From contig JBEIHH010000042.1 in assembly GCA_040381475.1 (NCBI GenBank), forward strand, positions 1 to 24,482: a DNA stretch of 24,482 bases. Reading direction: 5' to 3'. Shown here piece after piece: positions 16,011-23,641 of this stretch. The stretch's first letter is position 1. Each line of letters begins with the position of its first letter. The position numbers and the translations under genes are program-made. This stretch comes from JAIBBG01 sp040381475. GTDB taxonomy: Bacteria; Bacteroidota; Bacteroidia; Flavobacteriales_D; Sanyastnellaceae. A model generated the notes under the pieces. That model saw only the letters and a program-made list of their open reading frames with translations. It had not been told where the DNA came from and did not search any database.

Positions 16011-16175
16011 AATAAGAGCCGGCGTTGGTTTGTGATCAATTTCGTTGTTTATTCTTTGAGCAGACAAATGTTGCGTTTGTAAAAATCGGGGTATTTTGAA
16101 CCCACCCGAAGCAACAATGAATGAGTTCGGTTGTCTTAATTATCGTAAACTTGTACAATAAGATATTTAGACGTC

Positions 16176-18857
16176 TTGCTGACCTGCACCAAGAAAATAT
16201 TATTTTCCCTTGCCCTGCTCATTTCCCTGAGGCTCGGAGCTACGCACGTGGTTGGAGGTGAAATCTATTACACCTATCAGGGCAATGATATCTATGAAGT
16301 TACCTTAACAGTATTTCGAGACTGCGGTCCCACCAACACCAACGGCACTGGCTTCGACGATTTTGCTTCTGTGGGTATTTTCAGAACATCGAACGGCACG
16401 TTTTACGATATTCTCAACATTGGTTTGTCTCAATTTGATGTTGAAATAGTGCCTATAGAGCTCGAAAATCCGTGTTTCATACTTCCTCCTGACGTTTGCG
16501 TGGAAAGAGCAACCTATACCGGACTCGTTGATTTACCGGAACTGCAGGAAGGATACACCCTTGTTTATCAGCGCTGCTGTCGCAATCCTTCTATTGTAAA
16601 TCTGGATTTTCCCGAAGATCAGGGCGCAACTTTTACAACGCATATCCCCGGACCGGATGAAGTTGAAAACTCCAATTCGTCCGCCAGATTTGACAATTTC
16701 CCGCCTGTTGCGCTTTGCCAGAATGCAGAGTTTTTCTTTGATCACGGTGCATCGGATGAAGACGGCGACTCGCTCTCCTATGAATTTTGCTCTCCGCTAT
16801 TGGGCGGAAACCCTGATAATCCTGCACCAAATCCTCCGCAAGGACCGCCGTTTAATGAGGTGAATTTTGCCGCTCCATTCACATATGACTATCCGGTGGC
16901 CAGTAATCCTGTTTTTGCAATCGATCCGGAAAGTGGATTCCTGACCGGTACAGCCACAGAACTGGGTCAATATGTCATCGGCATTTGCGTCAATGAATAC
17001 CGCGAAGGTGTCCTGATCAACCGCACTAACAGAGATTTCCAGTTTAATGTAACCATCTGTGATCCGAATATCATCGCTTCGGTACCGGAGCAAACTGATT
17101 TCTGCACCGGTCTTGCTATCACCTTTGAAAATGAAAGCAACAATGCGACTTCCTTCTATTGGGATTTTGGCGTAGAAGGAAGCGATACAGATACAAGTAT
17201 TCTATTCAGCCCTACTTTCACTTACCCTGCAGAAGGAGAATACCAGGTCATGCTGGTGGCCAATCCGGGCTGGCCATGCGCAGATACAGCATACACCACA
17301 TTTACTGCTTTACCTGTGATTAATCCCGAAATCATCTGGGGTGGCTATGAATGTATCAATGAAAATGATTTCTATGACTTTGGAATGAACGGCAATGTTT
17401 CCGCGAATGCAACCTATTTCTGGGATTTCGGATCCGGGTCAGTTCCTCCCTCTTCAACTGAGCCCAATCCAACCGGTATCATGATGAACCCCGAAGCTGC
17501 CAACATGCAGGTATCTTTGATTGTGCAGGATAATGGTTGCGTAGAGAATGCAAATGCCGAAGTGGACAATCCACCGAATCCAATTGCTTCCGTTGTCGAG
17601 CAGGAAACATTCTGCAACGGCTTCATCTACACTTTTGAAAATTCAAGTCAGAACGCTCAAAGCTACCTCTGGAACTTCGATTTACCCGGCAACAGCGACT
17701 TTTCTACTGAAGAATCACCGATTTTTGAATTTCCCGCTGGTGATACTTATGATGTGATGCTGGTCGCATCTGCGCCATTCACTTGTCCGGATACCACGAT
17801 CATACCGTTCGAAATCTTTGGAATAATTGACCCGGAATTTCAGGAATTCGAACCACAATGTCTGCAAGGCAATAGTTTTGATTTCAGCGGAACAGGAGGC
17901 ACCACTCCTCAGGCAGTTTATAGCTGGAATTTTGGCGCTGACGCCAACCCGTCATCCATTGTGCAGCAAAATCCGCAAAACGTGCAATTCAACACCAGCG
18001 GATTTCATACCATCGAACTGACCATCTCTGAAAACGGCTGCTCTGAAACCTATATTGACTCTGTCCAACTGGTTAATCCCACCATTGCTGATTTCGAAGT
18101 TGACAATAGCTCGGGCTGTCCCGGACTTTTGGTGCAGCTTTCTGGAAATTCACAATCCGATGTACCCGTATTTTATATCTGGGATTTTGGAGATGGAAAT
18201 ACTTCCTCCCAATCCAGCACAACATATGTCTATGAACAACCGGGCACTTATGATGTCACAGCTACTGCTTTCACTACGTCAGGATGCGCGGACTCAGTTC
18301 AAATTACATTTCCTGGTGCAGTAGTTATTTACCCGAATCCTGTTCCGGGATTTACAATCGATCCTCAGGTCATGAGCATTCTGGATGCTGAATCCTATAT
18401 CAGTGATGCATCAAGCGGCGGCGTAAGTTGTACGTATTTAATGAGCGATGGTGGTGAATCTTCAGATTGCAGTTTTTTATATAGCTGGACAGAATCCGGA
18501 ACACAGACCATCACCCAATACGTGACCAGCGAATTCGGTTGTACATCGAGTGTTACTGGCACGGTAATCATTGAAGGGTTCACGTTTTATGCGCCAGCCA
18601 GCTTCACTCCCAATGGTGATGATCTCAATGATTTTTGGATACCAAAAATGACAGGGATCACCAAATATGAGCTCACCATCTACAATCGCTGGGGTGAGGC
18701 AATCTTCAGAACATCAGATAAGGAACAGCCGTGGACCGGACAGATAACAGAAGGCGAATTCTTCGCTCCTGACGGTATATACAACTACATAGTCCTGGTT
18801 GATGATCTGCTTTCTCAGCCTCATCAATTCAAAGGTCATATCGTGATGACCCGGTGA
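16176..18857 (+). CDS. secreted PKD protein with T9SS type B sorting domain
   Basis: An 893-residue surface or secreted protein. Signal peptide (TKKILFSLALLISLRLGA), then a roughly 280-residue N-terminal region starting THVVGGEIYY ... EVTLTVFRDCG, which I recognise as the recurrent opening domain of Bacteroidota T9SS-exported PKD proteins (with LVYQRCCRNPSI and DEDGDSLSYEFCSPL). Five PKD-type domains follow, with cores near 17157, 17418, 17667, 17922 and 18177; only the last keeps the full WDFGDG, the others are altered (WDFGVEG, WDFGSGS, WNFDLPG, WNFGADA). Residues about 803-893 are the T9SS type B domain (FYAPASFTPNGDDLNDFW, YNRWG, PWTGQ, GHIVMTR). The start codon appears to be TTG at 16176, and I see no convincing -7 box close by. 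Role is probably adhesion or surface structure. Confidence 0.9.
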   Translation: MLTCTKKILFSLALLISLRLGATHVVGGEIYYTYQGNDIYEVTLTVFRDCGPTNTNGTGFDDFASVGIFRTSNGTFYDILNIGLSQFDVEIVPIELENPCFILPPDVCVERATYTGLVDLPELQEGYTLVYQRCCRNPSIVNLDFPEDQGATFTTHIPGPDEVENSNSSARFDNFPPVALCQNAEFFFDHGASDEDGDSLSYEFCSPLLGGNPDNPAPNPPQGPPFNEVNFAAPFTYDYPVASNPVFAIDPESGFLTGTATELGQYVIGICVNEYREGVLINRTNRDFQFNVTICDPNIIASVPEQTDFCTGLAITFENESNNATSFYWDFGVEGSDTDTSILFSPTFTYPAEGEYQVMLVANPGWPCADTAYTTFTALPVINPEIIWGGYECINENDFYDFGMNGNVSANATYFWDFGSGSVPPSSTEPNPTGIMMNPEAANMQVSLIVQDNGCVENANAEVDNPPNPIASVVEQETFCNGFIYTFENSSQNAQSYLWNFDLPGNSDFSTEESPIFEFPAGDTYDVMLVASAPFTCPDTTIIPFEIFGIIDPEFQEFEPQCLQGNSFDFSGTGGTTPQAVYSWNFGADANPSSIVQQNPQNVQFNTSGFHTIELTISENGCSETYIDSVQLVNPTIADFEVDNSSGCPGLLVQLSGNSQSDVPVFYIWDFGDGNTSSQSSTTYVYEQPGTYDVTATAFTTSGCADSVQITFPGAVVIYPNPVPGFTIDPQVMSILDAESYISDASSGGVSCTYLMSDGGESSDCSFLYSWTESGTQTITQYVTSEFGCTSSVTGTVIIEGFTFYAPASFTPNGDDLNDFWIPKMTGITKYELTIYNRWGEAIFRTSDKEQPWTGQITEGEFFAPDGIYNYIVLVDDLLSQPHQFKGHIVMTR

Positions 18858-18867
18858 CGAAAAAAAA

Positions 18868-18898
18868 TTTGGCCATTGTCAAAAACATTCTACATTTG
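18868..18898 (+). promoter_or_regulatory. promoter of the DUF3276 gene
   Basis: TTTG (18868-18871), 19 bases, then TACATTTG (18891-18898): a full match to the Bacteroidota -33/-7 consensus. The leader would be about 35-40 bases to the ATG at 18941. Confidence 0.7.
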
Positions 18899-18940
18899 GC
18901 TCACTATACTATTTCTAGAATCGAAACTACTATTTGAGCC

Positions 18941-19324
18941 ATGAGTGAAGGATACAAAGAAGACGTGTTTTCAACGTCTGTTCGCGCTGGTAAGAGGACT
19001 TACTTCTTCGATGTTAAAGCCACACGCGGAAATGATCTTTTTATGACCATTACTGAAAGTAAAAGAATAGGTCATGAAAATGATGGCCCTGTTCATTACG
19101 AAAAACACAAAATATTCCTTTATAAGGAGGACTTTGACGGATTCCTTGATGGACTGCAGAAAGCCATTGATCATATTCGCGATCTGCAAGGGAAAGGAGA
19201 CTACCGGACCGCGGAAAGCAACCGGAAAACAGCGCGTCCATTCGGCGAAAACGAAGAACTTAGCGAAACTTCCAAAGCACCGGATGATTTTTCTTTTGAT
19301 GATCTTGAAGGTGATAAACACTGA
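18941..19324 (+). CDS. DUF3276 / PUR-domain nucleic-acid-binding protein
   Basis: The 127-residue protein has one PUR-alpha-like repeat (about 5-88): VFSTSVRAGKRTYFFDVKATRGNDLF, then ITESKR, then HKIFLYKEDFDGFLDGLQKAIDHI. This is DUF3276, found across Bacteroidota and related to the spirochaete PUR protein BpuR, which binds single-stranded DNA and RNA as a dimer. The C-terminal ~38 residues are charged and probably disordered, ending in an acidic patch (DDFSFDDLEGD). It is monocistronic, with a consensus promoter before and a strong terminator after it, suggesting high expression. A regulatory nucleic-acid-binding role is inferred from the family. Confidence 0.88.
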   Translation: MSEGYKEDVFSTSVRAGKRTYFFDVKATRGNDLFMTITESKRIGHENDGPVHYEKHKIFLYKEDFDGFLDGLQKAIDHIRDLQGKGDYRTAESNRKTARPFGENEELSETSKAPDDFSFDDLEGDKH

Positions 19325-19352
19325 TTTGCCTGTTCAAACTTAAATACATACC

Positions 19353-19377
19353 AAAGGCCGGAATTCGGCCTTTTTTT
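19353..19377 (+). terminator. intrinsic terminator of the DUF3276 gene
   Basis: AAAGGCCG (19353-19360), loop GAATT, CGGCCTTT (19366-19373), with the T run continuing to 19377. It is a strong GC stem plus T tract, about 30 bases after the stop codon. Confidence 0.9.
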
Positions 19378-19390
19378 ATTCCACTAATTT

Positions 19391-20092
19391 TTGAAAAAAG
19401 GAACTTTATATCTAATTCCAAACTCGCTTGGTGGGGGTGCTGACACATTTGCAACGGAACTATCCAAACATGTTGTACAAGGTTTAGAAGATTTCATTGT
19501 AGAAGAAATCAAAAGCGCAAGACGAATGCTCCGACAACTTGCAGTAAGTCGCGAACTCAGCCAACTGAATTTCCTGATGCTCAATGAACATACAAGGTCA
19601 GGCGAATTACCCGAACTCATTCAACCATTGCTTAAGGGCAAAAACATGGGACTGATCAGCGAAGCCGGACTGCCCTGCGTCGCTGATCCGGGTCATTCTG
19701 TTGTTTCGCTCGCTCATGAAAACAACATCAGGGTCATTCCTTTGAGCGGCCCCTCCTCTATCATGATGGCTCTGATGGCAAGTGGCATGAACGGTCAGGA
19801 ATTCACTTTCAACGGCTACCTGCCCAGAGAAAAGCAGGACAGAATCAAAAAGATAAGGTCAATGGAGCAGCTTGCCTTAAAAGGAAATACGCAGCTTTTT
19901 ATGGATGCACCATACCGCAACCAGCAATTACTGGATGACCTGCTGGCAACCTGCCGCATGGAAACAAGACTTTGCATTGCCTCGGCAATCACTTGCCCGG
20001 AAGAAAAAATCGGAACAAAAGACATCACAGGGTGGCTAATGAGTAGGCCAAAACTCGACAAAATCCCCGTGATGTTCGTTTTGGGTAAATAA
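19391..20092 (+). CDS. RsmI-like SAM methyltransferase (tetrapyrrole methylase fold)
   Basis: The 233-residue protein opens with GTLYLIPNSLGG, the first strand and loop of the tetrapyrrole-methylase fold, and carries GLISEAGLPCVADPGHSVV, equivalent to the SAM-binding GTPLISDPG motif of RsmI, and IPLSGPSSIMMALMASG. RsmI makes the 2'-O-methylation of C1402 in 16S rRNA. This protein is shorter than RsmI (about 280), has KSARRMLRQL where RsmI has the EDTRxTxxLL motif, and lacks the GNLxDIT start, so it belongs to the Bacteroidota RsmI-like side group whose substrate I do not know. The TTG start is set by the family's N terminus right after it. It follows the terminator at 19353-19377 by 13 bases. 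Confidence 0.82.
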   Translation: MKKGTLYLIPNSLGGGADTFATELSKHVVQGLEDFIVEEIKSARRMLRQLAVSRELSQLNFLMLNEHTRSGELPELIQPLLKGKNMGLISEAGLPCVADPGHSVVSLAHENNIRVIPLSGPSSIMMALMASGMNGQEFTFNGYLPREKQDRIKKIRSMEQLALKGNTQLFMDAPYRNQQLLDDLLATCRMETRLCIASAITCPEEKIGTKDITGWLMSRPKLDKIPVMFVLGK

Positions 20093-20099
20093 TCCAATA

Positions 20100-20131
20100 T
20101 TGACAGCCATTTTACAAAAAGGCTATTTTCG
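20100..20131 (+). promoter_or_regulatory. promoter candidate of the second GT-C gene
   Basis: TTG (20100-20102, in TTGACA), 21 bases, then TATTTTCG (20124-20131), one base off TAnnTTTG. The TTG start codon lies 19 bases after the box. Confidence 0.5.
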
Positions 20132-20149
20132 CCCCACCAAAGAGAAGTT

Positions 20150-21637
20150 TTGATCAAAACATCCGCCATATTGTTTTTGCTGATTGTAGCATCCGTATTC
20201 ATGCGGATCTATCACATCGATAACAATGGCCTCAATCAGAATGAAACGCTAACGCTTTGCCGCATCAACGGTATTGCAGCGTCGGTGCAGGGTGAAATAG
20301 TCATAGAAAATGAAATACCACCGGTATTCAAACACCAGGATATCAGAAACCTCAAGTCGTTCAGGAAGGTAGTCGAATCAACCATCGATGACAGCGGCAA
20401 TGCCATTGGTTACAATCTGTTGCTGTCGTGGTGGACCAGAATATTTGGAGATACCAATACATCCATGCGCATGATGTCGCTGCTATTCGGCATACTTACG
20501 GTAGTTCTGGGGTATTACTTCTGCAGGCAGCTATACAATGAGCGAACGGCGAATTTTGCAGGACTGCTGTTGTGCCTTCACCCCGTGCTGGTGGAATATG
20601 GACATCTTGCACGGGCATATGTACCGGCGACCTTTTTTATACTTCTTTCTACCTACTCCATTTACCAGGTTTCCGTCACAAAAAGGCATACATGGCTCCA
20701 CATTCCGCTGTATGTGATTGTGCTCAACATTGCGCTGCTTTTCCATTATGTAACCATATACGTTTTTATCAGCCACATTTTGCTGGTTGCCATTTTTCAC
20801 AGTCACCGCAAAGCTCTTGTTCAATATGCGGTCATGTCGGTTGTTGGTTTTGGTTTGTTCTCGATTTGGCTTTTCAATGGCGGACTGGAAGGTAAAAAAC
20901 CGATCAATATCGAGCGATCCATGTGGCTTCAGAATCTTCCTGTCAACGATGAAGATCCATCTCTTGTAATTTCTACTTCAGATGCAATGTACGATTTAGG
21001 TATGAACTGGGTGCGCATCTTTGGCAATGATCTTGAGCCATTGCACAAAGGCAATTTTGCATTTTTACTTATGCTTCTTTTGCCGGGAGTTGCGTTGTTT
21101 TTTGTATTCAGAAAAGTGCGAAAATCCGAATACTTCAGACCGGTAATGTTCGCCACCTTTCCCTTTTTGCTGTATTCAATATTCATACTTACCATGACAT
21201 GGCGCACCGGCCATAGCATTCCGTTCGATATCAGCTATAGCATTTTTGTCATGCCTTTTGCGTGTCTGTTGCTGGCTTTCGGAATTGACAGAATGATTGA
21301 ATACAACAGCATTGCCGCAGCAACAGCATATACCCTGCTATCCATTACAGTTGCGATTATGGTTGCAGGATTTTTTCCGGGTTTGCTTCGACACGATTCC
21401 AAATCAGGTAGTGACGGTTTTACTTATCACAACGCAGTCCAGTTTATTGAACTCAACGCAGCACCGAATGACACACTCGTGTTTCAAAACAAAAAAGATG
21501 CGCTCTTCACCAATTTTTATATGAATAAAAAAGCGGAGTGGACTCAAAAAATTGATCCTTACTCCGCTATGAATGAAGTAGTAGTGCGCAATGGCCAAAC
21601 AAAAAGCAGTTACGAACTTGGTGAGTCAAGGTACTAG
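20150..21637 (+). CDS. GT-C membrane glycosyltransferase-like protein, copy 2, with altered catalytic loop
   Basis: The 495-residue polytopic membrane protein is a paralogue of 14317-15753: SMRMMSLLFGIL, FNGGLEGKKP, MTWRTGHSIPFD and a final soluble tail line up in order with copy 1. It should sit in the inner membrane with its active loops outside. In the first periplasmic loop the acidic pair of copy 1 (HDE, D33-E34) is replaced by QNE (N31-E32). The Asp of this pair is the key residue in GT39/ArnT-type enzymes, so copy 2 may be inactive, act with a different mechanism, or work as a partner. The start is TTG after an AAGAGAAG stretch. Its TAG stop overlaps the TAG of the opposite-strand mini-gene in a shared CTAG. 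Confidence 0.82.
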   Translation: MIKTSAILFLLIVASVFMRIYHIDNNGLNQNETLTLCRINGIAASVQGEIVIENEIPPVFKHQDIRNLKSFRKVVESTIDDSGNAIGYNLLLSWWTRIFGDTNTSMRMMSLLFGILTVVLGYYFCRQLYNERTANFAGLLLCLHPVLVEYGHLARAYVPATFFILLSTYSIYQVSVTKRHTWLHIPLYVIVLNIALLFHYVTIYVFISHILLVAIFHSHRKALVQYAVMSVVGFGLFSIWLFNGGLEGKKPINIERSMWLQNLPVNDEDPSLVISTSDAMYDLGMNWVRIFGNDLEPLHKGNFAFLLMLLLPGVALFFVFRKVRKSEYFRPVMFATFPFLLYSIFILTMTWRTGHSIPFDISYSIFVMPFACLLLAFGIDRMIEYNSIAAATAYTLLSITVAIMVAGFFPGLLRHDSKSGSDGFTYHNAVQFIELNAAPNDTLVFQNKKDALFTNFYMNKKAEWTQKIDPYSAMNEVVVRNGQTKSSYELGESRY

Positions 21638-21738
21638 TCGTACTTAGGCTTCTTATCGCGCTTTTCCGCTCTTTTTTCGTCCTTGGTCTTCAATGACTTC
21701 TTCTTTACTTCTTTCTTTTGATCTTTTGATTTTGACAT
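21634..21738 (-). CDS. 34-residue Lys-rich mini-protein
   Basis: On the minus strand an ATG at 21738 opens a frame of 34 codons ending in TAG at 21634-21636. The peptide starts MSKSKDQKKEVKKK and ends KRDKKPKYD; about 15 of 34 residues are Lys and three more are Arg or other basic residues mixed with Asp and Glu. Nothing hydrophobic is present, so it should be soluble and disordered and could bind nucleic acid or ribosomes. I recall similar tiny Lys-rich proteins in Bacteroidota, without a known function. Support: it fills exactly the gap between the GT-C stop and the ung promoter region, has a TAGATTTG -7 box in front, and its stop overlaps the neighbour's stop. Confidence 0.6.
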   Translation of the reverse strand: MSKSKDQKKEVKKKSLKTKDEKRAEKRDKKPKYD

Positions 21739-21761
21739 AATGAAGTATATTTTGAGTTCCA

Positions 21762-21769
21762 CAAATCTA
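21762..21769 (-). promoter_or_regulatory. -7 element candidate of the mini-protein gene
   Basis: Read on the minus strand it is TAGATTTG, a perfect TAnnTTTG, 24 bases before the ATG at 21738. No clear TTTG is found at the -33 position. Confidence 0.4.
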
Positions 21770-21795
21770 TACAAAACATGCTTTCTTTACACCCC

Positions 21796-22458
21796 ATGAA
21801 TGTCAATTTGCATCATTCCTGGAAGGTTCAGCTTTCCCACGAATTTGAAAAGCCATATTTCAAATCGCTTGCTGAATTTGTGCGATTGGAATACCAAAAT
21901 GGCATCTGCTTTCCTCCCGGCAAACTCATTTTTAGTGCCTTTGATCATTGCCACTTCGACAATCTTAAGGTTGTAATTCTGGGGCAGGATCCTTACCATG
22001 GCCCTGGACAAGCAAATGGATTGTGTTTTTCTGTGAACGAAAATGTGCAAATACCTCCATCACTTCAAAACATATTTAAGGAGATTCAGTCCGATCTTGG
22101 TTTGCCAAAGCCAGGGAATGGCGATCTCACCCGCTGGGCAGATCAGGGGGTGTTGTTGCTCAATGCTACTCTTTCTGTTCGGGCGCATCAGGCTGGCTCT
22201 CATCAGAAAAAAGGATGGGAAGTTTTCACAGATGCTGTGATCCGAATTGTCAGTGATCACAAAGAACATGCAGTGTTTCTGCTATGGGGCAATTATGCGA
22301 GAAAAAAATCTGTGCTCATAGACAAGCATAAACACCTTATTCTCGAATCCGCGCATCCTTCGCCACTTTCGGCATATCAGGGCTTTTTGGGCAACAGGCA
22401 TTTTTCGAAATCGAATGAATATCTCAAAGCACACCACATTCAGCCAATACAATGGTAG
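21796..22458 (+). CDS. ung: uracil-DNA glycosylase, family 1
   Basis: The 220-residue enzyme removes uracil from DNA in base-excision repair. Counting from the ATG at 21796, GQDPYHG places the catalytic Asp at D65 and HPSPLSAY places the second catalytic residue at H187, the positions expected for family 1 (D64 and H187 in E. coli). The substrate-pocket segment GLCFSV and the DNA-minor-groove loop ending in FLGNRHFSKSNEYL are also present. An in-frame ATG at 21778 would add six residues, but the usual N terminus (MNVNLHHSWK) begins at 21796. The gene is divergent from the mini-protein gene. Confidence 0.96.
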   Translation: MNVNLHHSWKVQLSHEFEKPYFKSLAEFVRLEYQNGICFPPGKLIFSAFDHCHFDNLKVVILGQDPYHGPGQANGLCFSVNENVQIPPSLQNIFKEIQSDLGLPKPGNGDLTRWADQGVLLLNATLSVRAHQAGSHQKKGWEVFTDAVIRIVSDHKEHAVFLLWGNYARKKSVLIDKHKHLILESAHPSPLSAYQGFLGNRHFSKSNEYLKAHHIQPIQW

Positions 22459-22541
22459 GTCGCAAGAATAAATTCAGAATGGCATGAGGATATTCAACCA
22501 CTCAACAAAAAAACAATCAGGTTAAATAGTAACTTCGCTTT

Positions 22542-23588
22542 ATGGACGGCCAATCAAAATCGCGCAGCGAACTTCAGGCGATTCAAAAAATCCGCAAGCA
22601 TTCAGCGGAGTTCAATGCGCAGGAACTTCTGAATGGATTGCTGCAAGGCAATACAACAGAACTTGCTCAGGCCATTACACTTTCTGAAAGTCAAAAGCCT
22701 GATGACATGCAAGCAGCTTCCGAACTTCTTGAGCAAGCCTTGCCTCATACTGGAAGGGCTCTGCGCGTTGGTATCACCGGAGTACCAGGTGTCGGTAAAA
22801 GCACCTTCATTGATGCGTTCGGATCCTATATAACCGCTATCGGAAAAAAAGTGGCCGTCCTGGCCATCGATCCGACCAGTCAGATATCACACGGCAGTAT
22901 TCTGGGTGATAAAACCCGCATGGAAAAATTGTCGATGGATAAAAATGCTTTCATCAGACCATCCCCTTCGGCGCTGTCACTTGGTGGCGTAGCTCGAAAG
23001 ACTCGCGAAGCAATAATTCTGTGTGAAGCGGCGGGCTTCGATGTAATACTTGTCGAAACTGTTGGCGTTGGTCAAAGCGAAACCGCTGTTCATGCCATGA
23101 CAGATTTTTTCCTGTTACTGATGCTCTCTGGCGCGGGAGATCAATTACAAGGCATCAAACGCGGAATCATGGAAATGTGCGATGGCATGCTTATAACCAA
23201 GGCAGACGGCGATAACCTTAAAAAAGCCAACTATGCCAAAGCTGAATATGGAAGTGCGCTTCATCTTTTCCCCGCCCGCTCTGACAATTGGACTACCGGA
23301 GTAGAAGTTTGTTCAGCTGTTGAAGGCACGGGAATACAAGAAGCGTGGAAAATGATCGAGTCTTACGAAACATGGATGAAAGAAAGAAACCTGTTTTTAC
23401 GCAAAAGACATGATCAGGACATTGCCTGGATGCACGATACTATCAAATCGCACCTTCAGGAATCTTTTTACAGAATGCCCAAAGTACGAGAACTGATGAG
23501 CGAACAGGAACAAATGATCAGGGAGAATAAAACTACACCATTCAAGGCTGCGGAACTCCTGCTGAAGGAAGCAAAAATAAACTCATGA
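22542..23588 (+). CDS. meaB: MeaB/ArgK-family G3E GTPase (methylmalonyl-CoA mutase chaperone)
   Basis: The 348-residue protein is full length. It has a helical N-terminal region, the P-loop GVPGVGKST at residues 80-88, the family segment AIDPTS, an LGDKTRM switch region, VETVGVGQSE (G3/Walker B area) and TKADGDN (G4 guanine specificity), then a C-terminal helical dimerisation arm. MeaB proteins use GTP to gate loading and protect the adenosylcobalamin cofactor of methylmalonyl-CoA mutase. The mutase subunits are often next to this gene, but neither neighbour here is one, so they must be elsewhere in the genome if the canonical role holds. The preceding 83-base gap holds nothing clear. Confidence 0.95.
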   Translation: MDGQSKSRSELQAIQKIRKHSAEFNAQELLNGLLQGNTTELAQAITLSESQKPDDMQAASELLEQALPHTGRALRVGITGVPGVGKSTFIDAFGSYITAIGKKVAVLAIDPTSQISHGSILGDKTRMEKLSMDKNAFIRPSPSALSLGGVARKTREAIILCEAAGFDVILVETVGVGQSETAVHAMTDFFLLLMLSGAGDQLQGIKRGIMEMCDGMLITKADGDNLKKANYAKAEYGSALHLFPARSDNWTTGVEVCSAVEGTGIQEAWKMIESYETWMKERNLFLRKRHDQDIAWMHDTIKSHLQESFYRMPKVRELMSEQEQMIRENKTTPFKAAELLLKEAKINS

Positions 23589-23641
23589 AAAATGCATCCT
23601 GATCGCCGATCAGCACATTGTACACTTTAAATGATGATTGA

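Larger units (their letters stand above)
15754..16175. other. 422-base intergenic region with palindromes, no supported gene
   Basis: This divergent region between the GT-C gene (minus) and the 893-residue surface-protein gene (plus) is the longest gap apart from the fold-back element. It holds a minus-strand promoter candidate (15793-15821), a perfect TACGTTTG -7-type box at 15862-15869 on the plus strand, and two short perfect palindromes (15963-15979 and 15995-16010). There is also an ATG at 15873 opening a 22-codon hydrophobic frame (MRQKIVLVIVSIALLAIA ...) ending at 15941, which I cannot support as a gene because the -7 box would place the transcript start at or after its ATG. Confidence 0.5.

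Noticed and set aside
16146..16153. TAAACTTG as a -7 box for the 893-residue protein gene
   Set aside because: One mismatch to TAnnTTTG and no TTG or TTTG at a suitable distance upstream (the nearest TTG is only 12 bases away).
23599..23613. CTGATCGCCGATCAG between meaB and the SPFH gene
   Set aside because: Short stem without a T run; it lies between convergent genes but is not enough for a terminator call.
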